Shown: piece by piece, positions 54,225 to 64,000 of the stretch
Layout: each line of letters starts with the position of its first letter
Position numbering within the stretch: position 1 is the first letter of the stretch
Origin: Heterohyrax brucei
Lineage: Eukaryota; Chordata; Mammalia; Hyracoidea; Procaviidae
Assembly: GCA_028571685.1 (NCBI GenBank)
Contig: CM053140.1
Coordinates: forward strand, 146,801,701 to 146,865,700
DNA length: 64,000 nucleotides
Direction of reading: 5' to 3'
Notes under the pieces: model-generated
The model's database searches: none
The model's input: the letters and a program-made list of their open reading frames with translations, nothing else
Told to the model about the DNA's origin: nothing
Made by a program: the position numbers and the translations under genes

Positions 54225-54970
54225 GATCATGCAGCATGTGGTTCACATCCAGCTTTTCTGATAGAACTTTGAATATTTTAATACATAGTTATTTTAAATT
54301 CCCAAGGTTTAAACTCAGATGGTTCCAATATTGCTTTGTCTTTTGGCAATGTGGTATTTCCTTACATCTTTTCCTATATCTCATAATTTCTTGTTGAAAT
54401 ATGGACAACTTGGCTGTAACAATAGATACTGAGACAACTAGCTCTTGCCTCAGAATGCACGTCTTTCCTTCTGTTAAGTCTTTAGTGGGGGATGATTGGA
54501 TTAATCTGGTTAGAAATTAAGTTGAGTTTGAGGGTATCCTCAGTGTAACACAGGCTTCAAATTCTTCTAATGTTTAGTGTGAGACTAGTTTGTCAAAGGG
54601 TTTTCTCCATGTCTATCCTACCATCAGCTTCAGGTCCTCCTTTTTTTTTTTTTTTTTTTTTCAGCTGCATCCCAGAGAAGACTGTCTCTATACTTTTGTA
54701 ACTCTCCTGGCAGTGTTCCTCTGTTACTTCTTGCTTAACCCTTATTAGCCTGGTAGTGAGTGAAAGGTATTCTGTTATCCTGATAAAACTGCAGTTTTAG
54801 GCAGGAACTGTGTCTCTAGGTCTAGAGTACGTAGCCATTTCAGTGCTCCTGCTCCTCTACTTTCCCATTGGTCTGTCAGTTTGTCATACTAAGCAGGCTT
54901 GTGTGTTGCTGTGATGCTATAAGCTGTGCCACTGGTATTTAAATACCAGTAGGGTCAACCATAGTGAACC
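54225..54970 (-). mobile_element. Old L1 3' UTR, antisense
   Basis: 'ttgttgaaatatggacaact', 'agtgggggatgattggatta' and 'gtgtgagactagtttgtcaa' match the complement of older L1M/L1MB-type 3' UTRs. It contains a T21 run at 54641-54661. Confidence 0.5.
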
Positions 54971-57461
54971 ATTTCAGCTAAGCTTACAGACTAATACAGA
55001 CTAGAAGAAGGATCCAGAAGTATATATGTAAAAAAAAAAAAAAAGCCACTAAAAAGCTTATGAGTAGCAACACAACTTTGATAAGGTGCTGGAAGATGAG
55101 CACGTCAAATTGGAAGATATTGAAAAGATGATTGATGAAGAGCTGCCTCCTCAAAATAGGGTTGACTTTAATGATGTGGGTTGAGTCAAGCTTTTGGGAT
55201 CTTCATTTGCAAATGTGGCATGACTGAAAATGAAAAGAAACAGCCACAAACATCCATTAATAACTGGAATTTGGAATGTATTAGGTAGGAGTATAGGAAA
55301 ATTAGAAGTCATTAAAAGTGAAATAGAATGTATAAACATCAATAACCTGGGTATTAGTTGATATGGACTGGTATTCCTCATTTTGAATTGGACAGTCATA
55401 GAGTCTACCATGCCAAGAATGGCAACTTGAAGAGGAATGACATTACATTCATTGTCAAAAAGAAGATTACAAGATCTATCCTGAAGTACAACACTATTAG
55501 TGATAGGACAGTATCCATATGACTGCAAGGAAGACCAGTTAAGACAACTATTATTCAGTTTACCACCACCTACTGAGGCCAAAGAAGAAGAAATTGATGA
55601 TTTTTACCAATTTATGCAGTCTGAAATTGATTGAACAGGCAATCAGGATATATTCATAATTACTGTGATTGGAATGCAAAAATTAGAAACAAAGAAGGAT
55701 ATACAGTTGGAAAATACAGTCTTGGAGATAGAAAGAGTGCTGGCAACAGCATGATAGAATTTTGTAACATTAATGACTTCTTTGCAAATACTTTATTTCA
55801 ACAAGATAAGTGGTGACTATACATGTGGACCTCTCCAAGTGGAATACACAGGAATCAAATCAACTGCATCTGTGGAAAGAGACAACGGAGAAGCTCAATA
55901 TCATTAGTCAGAACAAGATCAGGGGCTGAATGTAGAACAGACCAATTGCTCTATGAAAGTTGATGTCAAAGCTGAAAAGAATCAGAACAAGCCCATGAGA
56001 GCCAAAGTACAACACTGAGTATATTCCACCTGAAATTAGAGATCGTTTCATGAATAGATTCAGCATGTTGAGTGCTAATGGCTGAAGACCAGATGAGTTG
56101 TAGAACGATATCAAGAGCATCCTACATGAAGAAAATGAAAGGTCATTAAAAGGACAGGTAAGAAAGAAAAGGGCATAATGAATGTCAGAAAAGATTCTGA
56201 AACTTGCTTTGAAATGTCAAGTAGCTAAGTTGAAAGGAAGAAGCAGTGAAGTGAAACTGCTAAACACAAAACTTCAACGGGCAGCTTGCGAAGACAAAGT
56301 AACATATAACGATGTGCAGAGAGCTGGAGTTAGAGAACCAAAAGGGAAGAACATGTTTGGCATTTCTTAAGTTGAAAGAACTGAAGAAAAGATTCAAGCC
56401 TTGGGTTGCAATATTGAAGGACTCTATAAGGAAAAAACTAAATGATGCAGGAAGTATCAAGAGAAGATGGACGGAATATACAGAGTCATTATACCAAGAC
56501 GAGTTAGTCTATGTTCAACCATTTCAGGAGGTAACATATGATCAGAAACCCAAGTTACTGAAGGAAGAACCAAGCTACACTGACATACACTGGTGAAAAA
56601 CAAGGCTCCAGGAACTGATGGAATACCAATTGAGATGTTCCAGCAAGTGCAAGCAGTGCTGGAAGTGCTCATTTGTCTATTCCAAAAAATCCGGAAGATG
56701 ACTACCTGGCCAGCTGACTGGAAGAGATCTGTATTTATGCATATTCCAAAGAAAGATGATACAACTGAAAACAGAAATTATCAAACCGTATTATTATCAC
56801 ATGCAAGTAAAATTTTGCTAAAGATCATTCAAAAGAGGCTGCAGTAGTGCGTCAGGGAACTGCCAAAATTCAAGCTGGATTCAGAAGAGGATGTGAAACC
56901 ACAGGTATCATTACTGATGTCAGCTGGAGGCTGGCTGAAAGCAGAGAATACCAGAAAGATATTTGTTTGTGTTTTACTGATTATGCAAAGGCATTTTGGC
57001 TGCTGGAATCATAACAAGTTATGTAACATTGGAAACAACAGAAATTTCAGAACACTTAATTGTGCTCATGAGGAACCCGTAAGTAGAGCAAGAGACAGTT
57101 ATTCGAACAGAACAAGGGAATTCTGTGTGGTTCAATGTTAGGAAGGGCGAGGGGCAGGGTTGTATCATTTTACTATACTTATTTACTTTGTATGCTGAAA
57201 AAGTAATCCGAGAAGCTGGGCTATATAATGGAGAATAAGCCATCAGGATTGAAGGAAGATTCATTAACAATCTTTTATATTGTCGTGGATCAAATTGTGT
57301 TCCCTAAAAATCTATAGCAATTTGGCTGGGTCATAATTCCTGGTATTATGTGCTGTTCCTCCATGTAGGAATTTCTGCCTCTATGGTGTTAATAAGGGTG
57401 CTGTTGTAAAGGTGAGGCAGGATTCAACTTGTGGAATTGTTTTGTGCCTAGAGGCAATCTC

Positions 57462-57514
57462 ATTACTCATGGTGACCGCTGAGTCAGATCCGACTCGACA
57501 GCACTTGACTTGGC
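57462..57514 (+). repeat. Tiny 5'-truncated AfroSINE with 12-bp target duplication
   Basis: About 53 bp, 'tactcatggtgaccgctgag' and 'ccgactcgacagcacttg', flanked by exact 'agaggcaatctc' at 57450-57461 and 57515-57526. Confidence 0.88.
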
Positions 57515-57813
57515 AGAGGCAATCTCTAGATATAAAAGAAAGAATCAGGCAGAGAGATTGGGGGCCCACATACCATTAGAAAGAAAGCAGTGTCAGAAGC
57601 TGCGTACATCCTTGGAAAGGACCAGGGTTGCCTTATCTCAGAAGCTTCCAATCCAGGAGAAGGTTGACAACAAAGACATTCCTCCAGTGTGGCAGAGAAA
57701 GCCTTCCCCAGGAGCTGACACCTTGAATTTGTACTTTCAGCTTACTGGACTTTGACAAATAAAATTTCTCTTTTTAAAGCCATCTACTTGTGGTATTTCT
57801 GTTAGAGCAGTAC

Positions 57814-57970
57814 TAAACCCATTGCCATTGGGTTGGGTCCAACTCATAGTGACTGTGTAGGTCAGAGAAGAACTGCCCCATAGAGTTTCCAAGAAGGGCC
57901 TGGTGCATACAAACTGTTGACCTTTTTGTTAGCAGATGTAGCATTTAAGCCACTACACCACCAAGGTTTC
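57814..57970 (-). repeat. AfroSINE nested in LTR
   Basis: 'taaacccattgccattgggt' to 'ctacaccaccaaggtttccc', antisense. The LTR sequence 'agagcagta' / 'agaacagtaa' repeats on both sides. Confidence 0.92.
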
Positions 57971-59545
57971 CCAGAACAGTAATAGCTGACAAAAATATAC
58001 ATGCAGATCACACAACACTGCATTCTGAAAACAAAGAGGACTTGAAGCCCTTACTAGTGAAGATCAAAGACTATAGCATTCAGTATGGATTACACCTTAA
58101 CATAAAGAAAACAAACAAACAAAATGCTTATAATTGGACCAGTAAGCAACATCATGATAGAGAAAAGATTGATGTAGTCAAAGATTTTATTTTATTTAGA
58201 TCCAAAATCAACACCAAGGAAGCATCAGTCAAGAAATCAAATAATCCACAGTGTTAGAAAAATCTGTAAAAGACCTCTTTAAGTACTGAAAAGCAAAGAT
58301 GTCACCTTGAAGACTAAGGTGCACCTAACTCAAGACATGGTGATTTCAGTCCTCTCATATGCACATGAAAGTTGGACAATAAATAAGGAAGACTGAAAAA
58401 GAACTAACACCTTTGAATTACGGTGTTGGTGAAGAACATTGAATATATTCCAGACTGAAGAATGAATACCATTTTGGAATGGAATGGAATTCCATTTTGG
58501 AAGAAGTACAGTCAGCACGCTCTTTAGAAGCAAGGATGGCGAGATTATGTCTCACATACTTTGGGCATGTTATCAGATGGGCGGAGTCAAGATGCCGGCT
58601 AAACCCACGTCTCCCTAATTCCCTCTGGAAACCAACGCCTGAACTGATAATTAAAAGGAGCCTTCTGGACACCTAGTGAGCCCTAGGACACGGCATAGGG
58701 CTGTCTATTTGGTCTACATACCACTGAGCAGGAAACTTTTTCTCTTTCGTCAACCCCCACTCTTGGTGAGTGCCGGCTCTAGAGGACTGAAGGTGACTCT
58801 CCATTTTAACTTTTTTAAAATCTGTCTTAGTTGGTGGGAGGGGCTGAGGTGACTGGCAGCAAGACTCAGACCCACTGCTGATGAGATTGGCAAGCAGAGT
58901 TGCCACATTTTGAGAATCTGGCCTTGGAATCTGTGCAACTAGGCACCTCTGACCTCTCTCTCAGATTCTCTGAATCTCCCCCATTGAATAGCCTTTTCCG
59001 AGGCAGATGGGGAAGCTTGTGGGATATGCCATCTAGATTCACTGGGAGGTGGAGTTTCCTATACGGAGACCTCAGCTGGGCCTAATTCACAGGTTGGGAG
59101 TCTGTGCCTGCCTGGAAAATGCTTTTCTGGTGGTAAAGCAGTGTTTAATGTAGAGGTGCTTAATTTGCTAACAGGGAAGAGGGACTTGCACACCTGAAAG
59201 CCAGACTAATTTGGGAAGCTGTCAGATACCTTTTACCCTTCAGTAGAGAAATAACTGCAGTGCAACCAGATGGCTTCTCTTACAGCCTTTACTGTCACAT
59301 ATTATAGAGTCAGTTGATGGCTCCCCAGTGACTCTATAAGTGGGGCTGTATCTTAGCCAATCAGCAGGTGGAGCCTGCTACCCCAGAGAGTCCAGTGAGG
59401 CAGCTCAGTGGATTATATAGGGGTGTCTGGTGATCAACTTCTTTTTCAGACAGATCCTGTTAATGTAACAGCAGATAAACAAAATAACCTCCAGATGCCC
59501 AAGAAGCAACAAAATTTGGACTGAAACACTAGGAAGAATTCACCT

Positions 59546-60450
59546 ATGGCTTCAGAAGGCCCACAAAAGAAAGATCCAAACATCTTCCCAGACAAAGAAG
59601 CCATTCTGAAACTATCAGAGGGCAAGTACAAAATGATTACATATAGAGCACTCCTAGACCATATACAAAATGTAGCAGAGCAAAATGAAAAATTAAGCAA
59701 GCTATTTGATATGATGGAACACCAGTACTTTGAAATCCAACAGATCAAGAGCAAAATCAAGGAGGTAGAAAATTCAGTTCAAAGCCAAGAAAACAGAATT
59801 GAACAAATGGAAAAGAGAATTTCTGATTTTGAAGACAGAGCTACTGACTCCAGCATCTATGAGGAGAAATCAGAAAAAAGAAACAAGAAAAATGAAGAAG
59901 CATCAAGAAGCATGTGGGACTCTGTTAAGAAGAACAATCTATGATTAAATGGAGTTCTTGAACAGGGTGGGACACCTGAGAACACAGAGAGTATTGTGGC
60001 TGAGCTGCTGACAGAAAACTTCCCAGAAATTATGGAAGAAGAGAATATGGATATCCAAGATGCATATGGAACACCATTCAATATAGATCCCAAAAGAAAG
60101 AGTCCAAGTCATATTATAATCAAGCTTAACAAGATGAAACACAAGTAGAAACTCTTAAAGGCAGCAAGACCCAAAGTAAAGCTAACATTCAGATGGAAAC
60201 CATGTAGGCTTTCATCTGATTGCTCAGCAGCAGTGATGCTCTCATGGAGACAGTGAGATGACACATTCAAAGCCCTGAAGGAAAAGAACTTCCAACCAAG
60301 AATTAGATATCCTGCAAAACTATCTTTCAAATATAAAAATGAAATCAAGACATTCACAGATAAACGGAAACTCAGAGACTTAGTAGAAACCAAACCAAAG
60401 TTACAAGAAATATTGAAATATGCTCTTGGCTTAGAAGAACAAAACCACTA
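59546..60450 (+). pseudogene. L1 ORF1 remnant (RNA-binding chaperone)
   Basis: The ATG at 59546 opens 132 codons: an N-terminal leader, then a heptad-like coiled coil from about residue 45 to 125 ('FEIQQIKSKIKEVENSVQSQ', 'NRIEQMEKRISDFEDRATD'). A stop at 59942-59944 breaks it. The RRM/CTD part follows in frame ('LLTENFPEIMEEENMDIQDA', 'IDPKRKSPSHIIIKLNKM') with more stops. ORF1p normally trimerises and coats L1 RNA. Decayed, not functional. Confidence 0.88.
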
Positions 60451-60867
60451 ATTTTATATTTTAGAAGGAAATACAGGACACATCATCCAGAAACCTACAC
60501 AGTTAGAGAAGGCTCCAAACTCAATCAAAGCTGTAAAATTAAAAGAAGTGATCCAGTGGTCATATCATGAAATCTGCAATGCTATCATATTAAAAAGAGG
60601 AATGTATTGCAGTCATTACAGTCCTTCCAGATGGAGGGGATGTTAGTAAGACTTGTAGTAGTTAAAATTGGGTTTAAAATAGACTTCTAAGGGGATCACA
60701 GAGGCAGCAGCAAAGCACAATAAAGATACAACATATCAAATCAAGAAACATAATACAGGAGTCTCAACAACTCCAAATGTGAAAAATCAACTCATAAAGA
60801 AGAATGTCCCAGAACAGAACAATAAAAACAACAGAGAAAACATCAACACAAAAATAAACATATCACA

Positions 60868-61299
60868 ATGACAGCACTAAACACACATGTATCAGTAATT
60901 ACATCGAATGTGAATGGACTGAATGCTCCAGTAAAGAGATAACTAGTGTTATCTTGGATCAAAAGACATGACCAGTCCATATGTTGCTTACAAGAAACTC
61001 ACCGTAAACTTAAAGATACAAACAAACTGAAAATTAAGGGATGGAAGAATATATATCAAGCGAACAATACACAAAGAAGAGCAAGTGTGGCAAAGAAAAT
61101 AGATTTTAATGTAAAATCCACCATCGCGGACATGGATGGACACTATTTTTTGCTGAAAGGTTCAATACACAAGCAGGACTTAAAAATATTAAATATTTAT
61201 CTACCCAATACTAGAACATCTAAATACATCAAAGAAACACTGACTATACTCAAAAATGGGATAGATCTTTCCACAATAGTAGCGGCAGACTTCAACATT
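60868..61299 (+). pseudogene. L1 ORF2 5' fragment (endonuclease domain only)
   Basis: The frame from 60868 reads 'TSNVNGLNAP', a stop, then 'SWIKRHDQSICCLQETHRKL' (catalytic Asn and Glu region of the APE-type endonuclease), 'LKILNIYLPNTRTSKYI' and 'IVAADFN', where L1 ends. Reverse transcriptase and the C-terminus are absent. Confidence 0.88.
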
Positions 61300-61555
61300 T
61301 CACATACTTTGGGCATGCTATCAAAAAAGACGAGTGTTTGGAGACAGACATCATGCTTGGTGAAGTGAAAGGCTGAAGTGAAAGAGGAAGGTGAGAAAGA
61401 GAAGGGTGAAGTGAAAGAGGAAGATCCTCGATGAGAAGGACTGATACATTGGCAATGACGAGGACAGCGTAGGATTGGGCAGTGCTTCATTCTGTTGTAC
61501 CTTGGGTCAGTAGGAGTTGGAACTGACTTGAAGGCACCTAACAACAGCACCACTT
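61300..61555 (+). mobile_element. RTE 3' end, continuation after L1
   Basis: 'catactttgggcatgctatc', 'agacatcatgcttggtgaag', 'gaagatcctcgatgagaagg' and the tail 'gaaggcacctaacaacagca' complete the RTE begun at 55070. A small tandem duplication of 'gaagtgaaagaggaag' lies at about 61374-61425. Confidence 0.88.
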
Positions 61556-61831
61556 GTCCCCTAGCTATAGTGCTAGGTTCAGCACATAGTTCTTGTTCTC
61601 CCTTTGGATCAAAAGTTTTCTTTCTGTACTCCTTCTTCCCCAGCTGCAGTGGGTTTTCATCAGGGCCTAAGGGCATCACTCCTTCACGGACTCAGGGAAC
61701 AGTGTTATCTCTCCCCCACTTTTTCCTTTGTCTTTCTTTTTACCTTTAATCACTCCTTTTTTACTGGTTTCTTTTCAAAAGAGCAGTTTTAACATGTTCA
61801 ACTCCTTTCCAGCCAAATAAGTTGAATGTTA
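61556..61831. other. Spacer between convergent RTE copies
   Basis: About 270 bp of pyrimidine-rich, apparently unique sequence. Confidence 0.45.
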
Positions 61832-64000
61832 TTGTTGTTGTTTTGGGTGCTGTCACGTTAGCTCTGACTTACAGCAACTCTATGAACAACTGAACAAAAG
61901 GCTGCCCAGTCCTGTGCAATGCTCTTTTTTATGCTCAGGCCCATTGTTGCAGCCACTGTGTCAATCATTTTTCTTGAGATTGTCTTCTTTTTTGTGGACC
62001 CTATCCTTTACCAAGTGTGATATTCTTCTTCAGGGACTATCTCTCCTGACAACATATCCAAACTGTGTAAGATACAGTCTCACCCTCCTTGCTTCCAAGG
62101 GGCGCGCTGGTTGTACTTCTTCCAGAACAGTTCTGTTTGTTCTTTTGGCTGTCCGTGGTACGCTCAATATTTTCCTCCAGCACCACTCAGAGGCTTGCAT
62201 TCTTCTTCTGTTTTCCTTATTCATTGCCTGCCTTTCACATGTGTATGATGTGACTGAAAATACCGTGGCTTGGATCAGGCACACTAATCTTCATGATGAC
62301 ATCTTTGCTTTTAAACACTTTAAAGAGGTGTTTTGCAGTAGATTTTCCCAAGGCAATGCATCTTTTGATTTCCTGATTGTTGCTTGCGCAGATGTTGATT
62401 GTGGAATCAAGGAACATGAAACTTTCGGCAACCTCAGTCCTTTCTCCATTTACCACGATGTTGTTTACTGGTCTAGTTGTGTGAAGAATTTTGTTTTCTT
62501 GATGTTGTTGTGTGTTGTAGTCTCTAATCTTTATTAGTAAGTGTTTCAAATCCCCTTCACTTTCATCAAGCAAGGTTGTGTCATCTGCATAAAGCAGGTT
62601 GTTAATGAGTCTTTCTCTGATTCTGACACCTCATTCTTCTTCATATAATCCAGCTTCTCAGATTATTTGCTTGGCATGCAGTTTGAAAAGGTATGGTAAA
62701 CAATATGACCCTGATGGACAGCTTTCCTGACTTCAGACCATGCAGTGTCCCCTTGTTGTGTTTAAACAATTGCCTCTTGATTCATGTACCAATTCCTCAA
62801 CAGCACAACTAAGTGTTCCGGAATTTCCACTCTCTGATAATCTGCTGTGATCCACACAGTCGAATGCCTTCCCATGGTCAATAAAATGTAGGTAAATATC
62901 TTTCTGGTTTTCTCTGCTTTCAGTCAAGATCCATCTGACATCAGCAGATATTCATGGTTCCATGCCCTCTTCTGAATCCAGCTTGAATTTCTGACAGTTT
63001 CCTGTCAATATATTGCTGCAGTTGATTTTGAGTGATTTTTTGTAAAATTTTACTTGTGTGTGATATTAATGATATTGACAGTTTTCATATTCAATTCGCT
63101 CACCTTTCTTGGGAATAGGTATAAATATAGATCTCTTCCAGTTGATTGACCAGGTAGCTATCTTTCAAATTTCTTGGCATAGATGAGTGAGCACTTTGAG
63201 TGCTGTATCTGTTTGTTTTAGAAACATCTCAGTTGATATTCCATCAAATTTCTGGAGCCTTGTTTTCAGCCAAAGGCCCTGGTGGTGTAGTCGGTTAAGT
63301 GCTACATCTGCTAACTAAAAGACTGGCAGTTTGAATCTGTCGGGCTCTCCTTGGAAACTCTATGGTGCAGTTCTACTCAGACCTCTAGGGTCTCCACAGT
63401 GGTGGATTTTTTTGTTTGTTTGGTTTCAGCCAATGCCTTGAATGCAGCTTCACCTTCTTCTTTCAGAACCATCAGTTCCTGATCATTTGCTGCCTCTTGA
63501 AATAGAAGAACGTAGATGGATTCTTTCTGGTCTAATGACCCTATTCCTTCGACTGTCTTTTGATGCTTCCTAAGTTGTTAAATATCTTCCCTGTAGAATC
63601 CTTTACTTGTAACCTGAGGCTTGAATTTTTTCTTCAATTCTTTCAGCTTGAGAAATGTGGAGGCATGTTTTTTACCTTTTGGCTTTCTGTCTCTTTGCAC
63701 ATGTCATTACAACAGTTTACTTTGTCTTCTCAAGTTGCTCTTTGAAATCTTCTGTTCAGTTCTTTTACATCACTGTTTCTTTCTTTCAGTTTAGCTACTT
63801 GACATTCAATAGCAAGTTTCAGAATCTCTTCTGACATCCAATTTGGTCTTTTCTGTCTTTTTAATGATCTCTAGCTTTCTTCTGTGATGTGTTTGATTTC
63901 ATTCCACAACTTGTCTAGTCTTTGTACAATGCATGAAATCCATTTTTGAGATGATCTCTTAACTCAGCTGGGATATACTCAAGGTCATAGTTTGGCTCTT
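61832..64000 (-). mobile_element. BovB-like RTE LINE, antisense, runs off right edge
   Basis: Begins with the antisense tail ('ttttgggtgctgtcacgtta', 'ggctgcccagtcctgtgcaa') and continues through reverse transcriptase towards the linker. 62235-62573 (-) encodes 'ESEGDLKHLLIKIRDY', 'VVNGERTEVAESFMFLDSTI' and 'CIALGKSTAKHLFKVFKSKD'. 62733-62927 (-) encodes 'YLHFIDHGKAFDCVDH', the F-x-D-Y-type RT block. Interrupted by an AfroSINE at 63274. Decayed. Confidence 0.9.
63274..63423 (+). repeat. AfroSINE nested in RTE, 10-bp target duplication
   Basis: 'ggccctggtggtgtagtcgg' to 'tttttttgtttgtttgg', flanked by 'tttcagccaa' at 63264-63273 and 63424-63433. Confidence 0.95.

Larger units (their letters stand above)
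57281..57985 (+). mobile_element. MLT1-like solo LTR in RTE, with two nested SINEs
   Basis: TGTCGTGGATCAAATTGTG at the left. The poly(A)-signal region 'gacaaataaaatttctct' is near 57755. The 3' end 'cagtaatagctgaca' lies after a nested AfroSINE. It inserted where the RTE reads '...INNL' before YADD. Confidence 0.75.
55070..58575 (+). mobile_element. Nearly full-length BovB-like RTE LINE, sense (5' and middle part)
   Basis: Runs from an N-terminal/EN leader ('ctggaagatgagcacgtcaa') through an APE endonuclease (55631-55816 with 'YCDWNAKIRNKEG', 'MIEFCNINDFFANTLFQQDK'), then the linker (56312-56596 with 'AFLKLKELKKRFKPWVAILK') and reverse transcriptase (56593-56847 with 'MKNKAPGTDGIPIEMFQQ', 'WPADWKRSVFMHIPKK'). 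An LTR at 57281 breaks the RT at its YADD motif, and an L1 at 58576 separates the last 250 bp (61300-61555). Many stops; the copy is dead. RTE enzymes probably also moved the AfroSINEs, which share its 3' tail. Confidence 0.9.
58576..61299 (+). mobile_element. L1 LINE, 5'-complete but 3'-truncated, inserted in RTE
   Basis: Starts with a typical L1 5' end ('gatgggcggagtcaagatgc'), about 970 bp of 5' UTR, ORF1 (59546-60450), an inter-ORF region and the start of ORF2 (60868). It stops in the endonuclease at an 'IVAADFN' segment. RTE sequence 'tcacatactttgggcatg(t/c)tatca' is duplicated on both sides (58552-58575 and 61300-61323, one mismatch in 24), proving insertion into the RTE. There is no 3' UTR or A-tail at the right boundary ('gacttcaacatt'). 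Confidence 0.88.

Noticed and set aside
61197..61679. 160-codon minus-strand frame
   Set aside because: Runs antisense through L1 ORF2, the RTE tail and a spacer; a chance open frame with no homology.
1..64000. tRNA genes
   Set aside because: The tRNA-like heads (A-box 'gtggcgtagtgg', B-box-like 'ggttcgaatcc') belong to AfroSINEs and lack cloverleaf context; none looks like a functional tRNA.
1..64000. CRISPR arrays, operons, phage or bacterial genes
   Set aside because: Intron-exon structure, LINE/SINE/LTR content and CpG island show a mammalian nuclear genome; direct repeats found are microsatellites or transposons.

Overview
The window is mammalian nuclear DNA, almost certainly from an afrotherian and most likely a paenungulate such as elephant. 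It is full of AfroSINE-type tRNA-derived SINEs (the 'CCCTGGTGGCGTAGTGG' head and 'GAGTCGGAATCGACTCGA' tail), copies of the BovB-like RTE LINE of that lineage, L1s and ERVL/MaLR-type solo LTRs. Bacterial operons, ribosome binding sites and CRISPRs are not expected and none are seen. Assignments to repeat families and host genes come from recognising sequence, not from a search.

Only two host genes can be supported, both on the + strand. The window opens in the last intron of CDC14A. Its terminal coding exon is only 10 codons (1869-1898, peptide SLQSEYVHY then stop), followed by a 3' UTR running to roughly 3.9 kb. About 28 kb further on is GPR88, whose 384-residue coding sequence is intact in one GC-rich exon (31580-32734). 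A TATA-like box near 30750, a possible non-coding first exon and a short intron carrying a (TG)n tract precede it. CDC14A followed by GPR88 on the same strand is the order I know from human chromosome 1p21 (VCAM1 would be next, beyond this window).

Region by region: 1-7.2 kb is the CDC14A end with two families of local direct duplications. 7.2-30 kb is a nest of SINEs, solo LTRs, MIR/MER relics, L1 and RTE pieces, an internally deleted Tc1/mariner transposon (11778-12741) and a foldback mariner derivative (27975-28504). 30.7-33.7 kb is GPR88. 33-44 kb is comparatively repeat-poor non-coding DNA, then RTE pieces and a second foldback mariner derivative (44041-44596). 45.1-49.0 kb is an antisense L1. 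50-64 kb is old LINE debris, a nearly complete sense RTE (55.07-61.55 kb) broken by an LTR and an L1, and a convergent antisense RTE running off the right end.

The main unusual points are: two L1s with intact 5' ends and target-site duplications but no 3' half and no poly(A); a foldback mariner family present twice; a twin-primed RTE tail; local duplications downstream of CDC14A; and a possible spliced upstream ORF with a signal-peptide-like start in the GPR88 leader. I found no new protein-coding system beyond these.
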